Assembly: GCA_022113835.1 (NCBI GenBank)
Contig: JAILWY010000006.1
Span: 11,627,501 to 11,691,500, forward strand
From: Atopsyche davidsoni
Taxonomy: Eukaryota; Arthropoda; Insecta; Trichoptera; Hydrobiosidae
DNA length: 64,000 nt
Reading direction: 5' to 3'
Under the pieces are notes generated by a model. That model worked only from the letters and a program-made list of their open reading frames with translations, was not told the DNA's origin and ran no database searches. How positions within the stretch are numbered: position 1 is the stretch's first letter; each line of letters begins with the position of its first letter. The translations under genes were made by a program, and so were the position numbers. Below are positions 57,601 to 64,000 of the stretch, piece after piece.

Positions 57601-60600
57601 AACACGGTAGCGATGGCAGAAGAAGGTTCAGAAGCACGCGCTGTAGCCTGTTCGCCCAGCTCTGCCAATACCTGGGCAGTATCTGTTCGGGTGATTTCAG
57701 AGTCTTTGACGTACTGACTTCTGGTCTCTTTTAATGCTGTTTCGATAGCCGCCCGCAGTTCTGCCAATTGACGCTGTGCGGTACTAAGGTGTGCAGCTTG
57801 ATTGGCAGCATGGCTATTGCTAGTGTGCTGAAGGTCGGCAAGGGAGCGCAGGTGTGCCTCTTCATATTCTATTAGATGCAAGCGCACATCACATCGATGC
57901 TCGGTTGATTTGACCTCGATATCCTTCACTGTTTCTAAGTTGTTTTCTTCCAGAGTCCTAAGAACAGTATTAACACACTAAAGGTGGGGCGGGTACTAGT
58001 ACCCGTTTCGCGGACTGCTGTCTAAAAGCGGGGCGCGTATTAATACCTTTTTGAATGTGTTTACTCTAAAAGCGGCAGAAGGTTATTTTACTCTTTAGGT
58101 ATACAGCTCATGTTTGTTTAGACTCGTCAACGTTACTTCTACCAATACTGTCCAGTGATTCTGAACAAAGTGACAATGAAGAAGTGAAGTGGTCAGAGAA
58201 CGATAATCCTCCAATTATTGAACAATTTTTAGGACAAAGTTGTGTGGTTGTGATGCCAAGTAATCCGCAAAGTGTGTATGAAGTGGTTCAACTTTTTATA
58301 GGAAACGATTTATTTGACTACATGCAAATCAAGGAGTGTATAGACATAGATTTCACACGTGCAATTTTACGCGAATTTTGTCCGCTTTGCACATCAGTTT
58401 AGTCAATTTGGTTACCCGCTTAAAATATAAATATAATATAAACTATTGTGTAACAATAACATTTAATTTATTAACAAAAATCTCATAATTAACCCGGAGT
58501 TGCTAAACGGAAGAAAAAAAAATCAAAAAGTACAAATTGAAAAGTGTATAGACTAGATTTCACACGCGCAATTTTACGAGAATTTTGCCTGCTACGCACA
58601 TCAGTTTAATCAATTTGATTACCCGCTTAAAGTGTGTTAATATTAGAGAGAAAAAAAAAACAAAGCACCAAATGGATTTTTTCGCAATACATAAATCTAA
58701 TTTATATTATTTTGACTGTTTTGTTATAGTCATTTCACAGTATGAAAAAAACATAAATGTCAACATAAAATGATTCAGAAGTTTTATTTCAATTTAAAAT
58801 CGATTGAATTCTGTGGATAATCTCCAATAGTTGACGTTGACATTTGAATACCTCTTCTTGTGGATGGAATCTTGCAGCTGTTGAGCGTCGGCAGCAGCCT
58901 GGGCAGCAGTTACTTGCAGAACTCGGGCCTGATCTGTCAGTAGTCGCTCTGTATCTGCTTGCCGACTTACCAATGCCTTCTGCTCTTCAGTATGGTCGCG
59001 GCTGCCAGCTAATTCCTACAACATCCCAATCATTATTGTAGCCACAATCCAGTAACTAGTCTCTGCATTCCTGACTTCCTCTGAAAGTTAGCCTTACCTG
59101 ACGTGTGACTGCGAGAGCCTGGCGGACATTTCCAAGAGAATGTGCAGTGGAGGCGAGTTGACTTTCACGTTCCTCCAGAGAAGCACTAGCCGCTCCGAAT
59201 AGCACTTCAACCCGCTCCTTTTGTTCCTTTAAGGCCTTGATGTGTAACAGTTGTTCTTGGATCTCCTTAGTCTGCTCCTGATCCTTCAGCAGTATTTCGG
59301 CATATGCGTCATTACTTAAATGCACTCCTGTCCAAATATGACAAAAGTGAATACTGTATTTTATTTCATAGAATAGGAATACGGAATATGTGTTATGAAT
59401 ATGGAATGTGTGTTTTATAAAAGGTGGATATTGTTTAGTTAAAATCAGAAATCAATTTACTATCACAGTAGGTTAATAGAGACAATCACTTCCACCAGCT
59501 CGGTTCTCTTGAGCCAGAAGGCTGTTGAAATGAAAATACAAGGACATTGTTCTTAAAGACATTTTCAAAAAAAATTATACTTATTTCATTGGTAAAACAT
59601 TATTTCAAATGATGATTTATCATCCAAAATAACGAAGTTACAATGTTTTTTTTTTTGCTACTTTATTATTTTACAACATAATTAGCTCTTCAGCCTTTGT
59701 AATAACTTCACTTAGATACTTTCACAGAAGAATTCTCTCAAATTTGCAAATTAGCCACGAAGCAACATACACGTACTTGAAAGCATGCAATATAATGATA
59801 TGGCTATAAGATGACCAAGGCCGTGTATTTTTTATTTTTTTACCATGCTTATCACGAGACGCCTGCAGGTCCCGCTTGAGGCGGTCAATCTCTTCAGAGT
59901 ACTCTTTGAGGACTGCATGCTTGGTTATCTTCTGGTTGATCTCCGGCTTGTTCTGAATGTTGCGAGCTCGATAGGCGTACTCCAGGGTGCTGAGCGTTTC
60001 CTCCACGTCCCGGTGGCCAGGCGAGATAGTGGCGATGATGGAAGTTTTGGTGCGACCGCCCAAGGACTCCTGCAGCAGTCGTGTCAATTTGGATTCGCGG
60101 TAAGGAATGTGAGGATGACGCTCCACCAAGCAAGTGATGACGCGGCCTAAGGTAAGGAGAGACTGGTTGATATTGACGCACTCGCGAGCCCGTTCACGTC
60201 GAGCAGGGTTATCTGTGCCAGCCTTGCTGATGTTTTCAGAACCAGCAAGGTCCACCAGATTCAACTTGCCGATCTTCATTAGCTCTTCTCCCTCGGGACT
60301 ATTTTCTTTCATATGTACAACTATGGTAAACACTGTGTGGGAACGACTGAAATTTACAGAATGAAAATCACATTAAATGTCTCAAAAATAAAAAAGATAA
60401 AGAATGGCTTTGCCTTTATTAATAGTTATCTGACCTTGACTGAGCATTCATGAGAGTAGAAGCGATACGTCTCCTCTCCTGTCCTTTGGCCATGATCTTG
60501 TATACCTCATTTTTGTTGTAGACAGTGACCTCTTCAAGGCCATTGACAATATTGGAGCCTTTACGAGTGACATCTTCATAGATTCTCAACTTAGAGTTAT

Positions 60601-61690
60601 CTTCACCAGTAGACAGCAAATCAAACAGCTCCTCATTATAGAGCTCTAAGTATGACACTCGCACTGTGTATTCTGAGTTGGTAATGCGCAGCTCATCGAA
60701 CAGTTGACTTAACGACCGAGGAATTATCCCCGACATGGGATCCTGAATTCAGACAGGTGGTTGGTTTAAATGATTTGGATATAAAATTGACAAAATTGAT
60801 GCAGAGATTGACTTACGTCCTGCCAAGAGAGATCAGAGTTGCCAGAACTCTCGCCCACCATGGTATGAGTCTTGCCTGTGCCGGTTTGGCCATATGCAAA
60901 CACAGTGCAGTTGTATCCTGCCAACACTTCCTCAATGAGCGGACTCACCACCTCCTGGTAAACGTCAACCTGCACGTGGAGAAAATTACATAAAGCCATA
61001 TAAAATCTCAACATAATAGACTATCAGGGATGCGGAAGGAACGATCGAGACCTGTTTTGAGGCAGGACCAAAAGCTCGATCGAATGTGAATTTCTTGGAA
61101 AGTTTGCTGTCGAGCGGCGACTGTCGCACCAGCACATCCCGGCTGCCACTCACTTCCACCACTCCCAAGGACTTGAGATCGCGCTCGCGTCCGTTTATGG
61201 GTCTTTAAAAATAATGAAAAATTAGTTATTGATTATTTTTTTGTTATCTGAAAGTAGGCAAGTAAAGTATAGGAACCCAGAAAAGAAAAAAATATATATG
61301 TCCTCAAGCATACAAAAGTTTCTCAAAATAATTTACGAGCGGCCAATGCAGACGATACAACTCAGTTTTCTATTGAGTCATGGCATCTTCCAAAGACTCA
61401 TTCGAAAAGAATAAATTTTGACATCAAGTCTTCAGAGTAAATTTGTACCTTTCTGAAACCCTTCTACTGAATCTAGGGAACCGAAAAGATATTTGAAACT
61501 TAAACGATATGTCCTGTTGACTGTTTTAGATAGTAGTACTGATCTTAAGATCAGTACTACTATCGTAATTAATCTTAGATATTAAAGTTTTAACACAAAA
61601 ACAAATATTTAAAGTTTGTATTTACCTTAAGCGAACGAAAACCTGAATATTCTGGTTTTTATCTTTTTTTACCAACTTTTCCGAATTCAT
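54672..61690 (-). CDS. Klp61F: Kinesin-5 mitotic motor (Klp61F/Eg5/KIF11 ortholog), 14 coding exons
   Basis: Plus-end-directed homotetrameric motor that slides spindle microtubules apart. Coding exons: 61690-61626, 61202-61052, 60969-60817, 60742-60435, 60346-59844, 59327-59098, 59015-58852, 57957-57519, 57429-57262, 57180-56872, 55679-55325, 55246-55116, 55042-54875, 54785-54672 (1085 aa, near the fly length). The motor domain has P-loop GQTGTGKT (about residue 99), switch I NAQSSRSH (across a junction), switch II DLAGSE and [14 protein letters not shown] long coiled-coil stalk follows. The C-terminal BimC box reads [16 protein letters not shown], with the Thr that Cdk1 phosphorylates in the family. 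All junctions keep phase. The exon 2 donor is GTCTCG, weak but the only one that fits. Introns 10 and 7 hold transposon relics. Confidence 0.96.
56010..56830 (+). mobile_element. pogo/Tigger-type transposon relic in a Klp61F intron
   Basis: The left end carries ATACCTCGCTATACGGCC and GTTATACGGCC, the terminal style of Tigger elements; no matching right end was found. It lies antisense to Klp61F between exons 11 and 10. Confidence 0.75.
56224..56790 (+). pseudogene. Jerky/CENP-B-like (pogo) transposase fragment
   Basis: A helix-turn-helix-like piece ([28 protein letters not shown]) is followed by the DDE start [20 protein letters not shown], then [20 protein letters not shown] and [13 protein letters not shown]. 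After a stop near 56610 it continues [14 protein letters not shown] and [10 protein letters not shown], the second catalytic Asp. Frameshifts and stops make it a pseudogene. Confidence 0.85.
57970..58640 (+). mobile_element. piggyBac-type element relic in a Klp61F intron
   Basis: The ends are TTAACACACTAAAGGTGGGG at 57970 and, inverted from 58640, TTAACACACTTTAAGCGGGT. These are TTAA target duplications with CACACT...CGGGTA inverted repeats. About 75 bp at 58348-58423 is repeated at 58558-58632 near the right end. At 671 bp it is heavily deleted. Confidence 0.82.
58184..58402 (+). pseudogene. piggyBac transposase N-terminal fragment
   Basis: About 70 codons with an acidic leader ([15 protein letters not shown] at about 58145-58180) and [18 protein letters not shown], then [18 protein letters not shown]. 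This is the segment just before the catalytic domain in piggyBac transposases. The DDD catalytic core is absent. Confidence 0.65.
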
Positions 61691-61857
61691 TTTATAATAT
61701 TTTGTCCACAATAATTCAAATCAAAGTTTCGACACTCCGAAATTCCCCCTCGTCCGTTACAGTCAGTTTTCAAACAATCCTACTGCATCGCAGAACGCGA
61801 CGGTCGCCCTCGCAACTCCTCTCGGGCCGACGCTATTGGCCGCCTGCGCTGCGCCGT

Positions 61858-61937
61858 TGGTCCAACAGGAATCGGTGCAACAGAAGTCGGTCAAACAGGA
61901 GTCGGTCCAACAGAAATCGGTCCAACAGGAGTCGGCG
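61858..61937. repeat. 15-bp minisatellite upstream of Klp61F
   Basis: Five to six copies of (GGTCCAACAGRARTC), each differing by one or two bases, 170-250 bp before the Klp61F ATG. Confidence 0.92.
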
Positions 61938-62391
61938 TGCGCAGCATGCAAGGAGTGTCAGCATTGAGCGATAGATGACTCGACATTTGTGGATACTTTA
62001 AATATGAATACATAATGCAATTTAAATAATCAACATAAATTGTCGATCGCCATGACAATTTGAATTGTGTAATTCAGAAATGTAATAATTATTTATGATG
62101 GTTTAGCAGATTTTACTTTAAGAAATTTTTTGTGCGTCGAGTATTCGTTTTCCGAGGAAAATGCACATTTAAACTATTTTTTTCCGATCATAATTGTATA
62201 AAATATATTACTAAGCATATTCCTAGATCACAGAGCATACCATACGCAGACCCGCAATTGTATTTCTAAAAAAATAATGTGAAAATATTTTTTAATAACT
62301 ATCTCTCGAAATGAGAAGTGATCGTATTTATCAACCTCACCGGGATCAATCGTTCGCCTCTGTGGCTCGCGTCGGAATCGCTCGCGCGTCC

Positions 62392-62502
62392 GGGACGACT
62401 CGCTCGCCCGTCCGGGACGACTCGCTCGCGCGTCCGAGACGACTCGCTCGCGCGTCCGAGACGACTCGCTCGCGCGTCCGAGACGACTCGCTCGCGCGTA
62501 CC
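62392..62502. repeat. 22-bp CpG-rich tandem repeat
   Basis: About five copies of CGACTCGCTCGCGCGTCCGA plus GA/GG variants. Confidence 0.92.
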
Positions 62503-63168
62503 GGACGACGCGTTATTACGACCGAATCGCACGACGATGTACAAACGGAGAAATGGCGGCGAGGGGAGGGGTCTCCCCCCACCTCGAGAGAAAAAGTCTC
62601 TGCGAAAGGTCTATTGAAATTGCTGCCTTCGGTACTTTTCCTTTTTTTAAATATCGCGGACTGCCGTTACATCGCGGGCAGAAAAATGGGAAGGGAAGGT
62701 TCCAAACCGGGTGATTATTGTCCATGACCTAATAAAACAATGTAATAATGCACCATTGCCACTTAGTTACAAAACTGCCGCTTTGGTTGTGTGAGGTTCG
62801 TACATTTTAATCATTGATGGTATGGATGATCGTATCGATCGCCCGCGCCCACACCCCGAATTATAACATTTTTTCGATGAAATTACCAACAAAACTCAAA
62901 ACTAGTTATCGTTTGAGCAATTTAAATATAATATATGCGACCGATGACATTCATAGGCTCCACACTCGTTCGTACATACCGGTGACGCACGATGCATTTC
63001 ACATTTAGTATACGTGCGCATTTCTGTGCATTAAAATGTAAATTTCACTAAAAATACAAAATCGAAAATACCAAGAAATATTCATTTGACATTGTAAAAT
63101 AATACAATATTTCCTGAATTACCCGTGCACTGCTCGCCGCGGGCCTCGAGTCCGCCCGAGCACGCCCG

Positions 63169-63241
63169 CCGTGCCCGCCTAGCCCGCCGTGCCCGCCGTG
63201 CCCGCCGTGCCCGCCGTGCCCGCCGTGCCCGCCGTGCCCGC
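63169..63241. repeat. (GCCCGCCGT)n 9-bp tandem repeat
   Basis: Eight copies of a 9-bp C-rich unit at the edge of the terminal CpG island. Confidence 0.93.
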
Positions 63242-64000
63242 ATTGCAGGCGAACCTTTGCTATTGTCATTATGAGTACTACATATATGACGCTTTTTGAA
63301 CTAAGCTTCACTAAACGAAACCTCAAAACGCTAGAAAACTTACTTTTTGGTTATTCGGTTTTTTCAAAATGGGGAGAGTTCCGAGATTGCGCGATTTGAG
63401 AACGAGGAATCTACAGGAGACGAGAGGGCGAGTGATGAAGCGCGCGACGGCGATCGCGGTCGCGTCCGGTTCGATCGTATCCGTCGTTGAATTTGAAAAT
63501 CACAAAAAATCTGTATTGTGGGCCGCGAGCTCGGACACTTCCGAGTCCACCGGCTCCAACTCGGCTCTGACTCGGCGAACGACAAAAAGCGTCGATCGGT
63601 CGCAGGGCGGAGAGTCCGGTCGGCGGTCTGCCCGGTAAGGCCTGGCGGCGGATATTCTCGGCGCGGTTCCCACGCGGGCGCCCGGCGGACCTCGCCGGGA
63701 TCTCACGAGGGCCGCCCACGGGAAGGGCGGGAGGGGGAGGGGGAGGGGGTCACCGATGACACTTTCCATTTTCCGCCAAAGGAATCGCATGCCCTTGGAC
63801 AAATAATCCGAAACAGTGACGAGCGCCCGGGAACCCGGCGGCGGAGACGGCGGGCGCGGTCTCGAGAATTCGGAAGGCATTCAATTTTCAAATGTGAATT
63901 CCGAGAGAAGTCATGCAAAAAATTAGCAGTCGGCCGGGAAAAAGCGCTCGGTTCGGTGCGGCGGGGCGGGCGGGGAGGGGCGGGGCGCGGGGCGGCGGGG

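Larger units (their letters stand above)
61691..64000. other. Upstream region of Klp61F, partly CpG-rich, no supported gene
   Basis: It presumably holds the Klp61F promoter near 61.69-61.9 kb. A CpG island at 63.1-64 kb runs off the window end and might be the start of a neighbouring locus. The open frames there (63369-63638 plus, 63880-63500 minus) show no domain signatures. Confidence 0.5.

Overview
The window is animal nuclear DNA and, from its gene content, an insect chromosome, probably lepidopteran (moth or butterfly). The evidence is intron-rich genes with GT-AG junctions, an insect glutamate-gated chloride channel with a trio of alternative exon 3 cassettes, a masquerade-type serine protease homolog, an EF-hand nicotinamidase, and abundant Helitron, piggyBac, mariner and Jockey elements. 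The order is inferred from style and gene content only; no species can be named.

Five host genes can be reconstructed exon by exon with consistent reading phase. (1) A glutamate-gated chloride channel runs on the minus strand at 473-9526 (459 aa by phase arithmetic). It has three 68-bp alternative third exons embedded in a GC-rich, CpG-rich intron. (2) A nicotinamidase (Naam) runs on the minus strand at 17527-22456, with an EF-hand module fused to the hydrolase domain. (3) A Chtop-like mRNA-export adaptor runs on the minus strand at 31041-32898. (4) masquerade runs on the plus strand at 49969-54237, with five clip (disulfide-knot) domains and a catalytic Ser replaced by Gly. (5) A kinesin-5 motor (Klp61F/Eg5) runs on the minus strand at 54672-61690, tail-to-tail with masquerade and about 430 bp from it. 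The genes are functionally unrelated and I see no operon-like logic.

The rest is largely transposon-derived. Between nicotinamidase and Chtop lie piggyBac remnants, an LTR-retrotransposon protease fragment with an LTR-like repeat, and a foldback MITE. Between Chtop and masquerade (about 33.7-47.6 kb) lies a dense graveyard: a Jockey fragment split by a hAT element with an exact 8-bp target duplication, a second 5'-truncated Jockey LINE, and a nested stack. In that stack an LTR-like repeat was entered by a Helitron (39461-45815). The Helitron was entered by a 3.9-kb TIR transposon with an intron-containing transposase I cannot assign. That transposon was entered by a GGTACTTG MITE (8-bp TSD), which was itself entered by a second copy of the same MITE family (another 8-bp TSD). 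The Helitron boundaries are confirmed by an uninterrupted copy of the LTR-like repeat at 26582-26769. A second short Helitron at 45965-47592 keeps an N-terminal Rep coding fragment and is interrupted by a TTAA-flanked element, a relative of which sits at 26059-26572.

Base composition is strongly patchy. AT-rich stretches carry long (TA)n tracts. CpG-rich islands lie around 5.9-14 kb, 24-24.8 kb, 27.6-28.3 kb, 49.3-54.2 kb and 61.7-64 kb. These islands carry GC minisatellites that produce many long but meaningless open frames.
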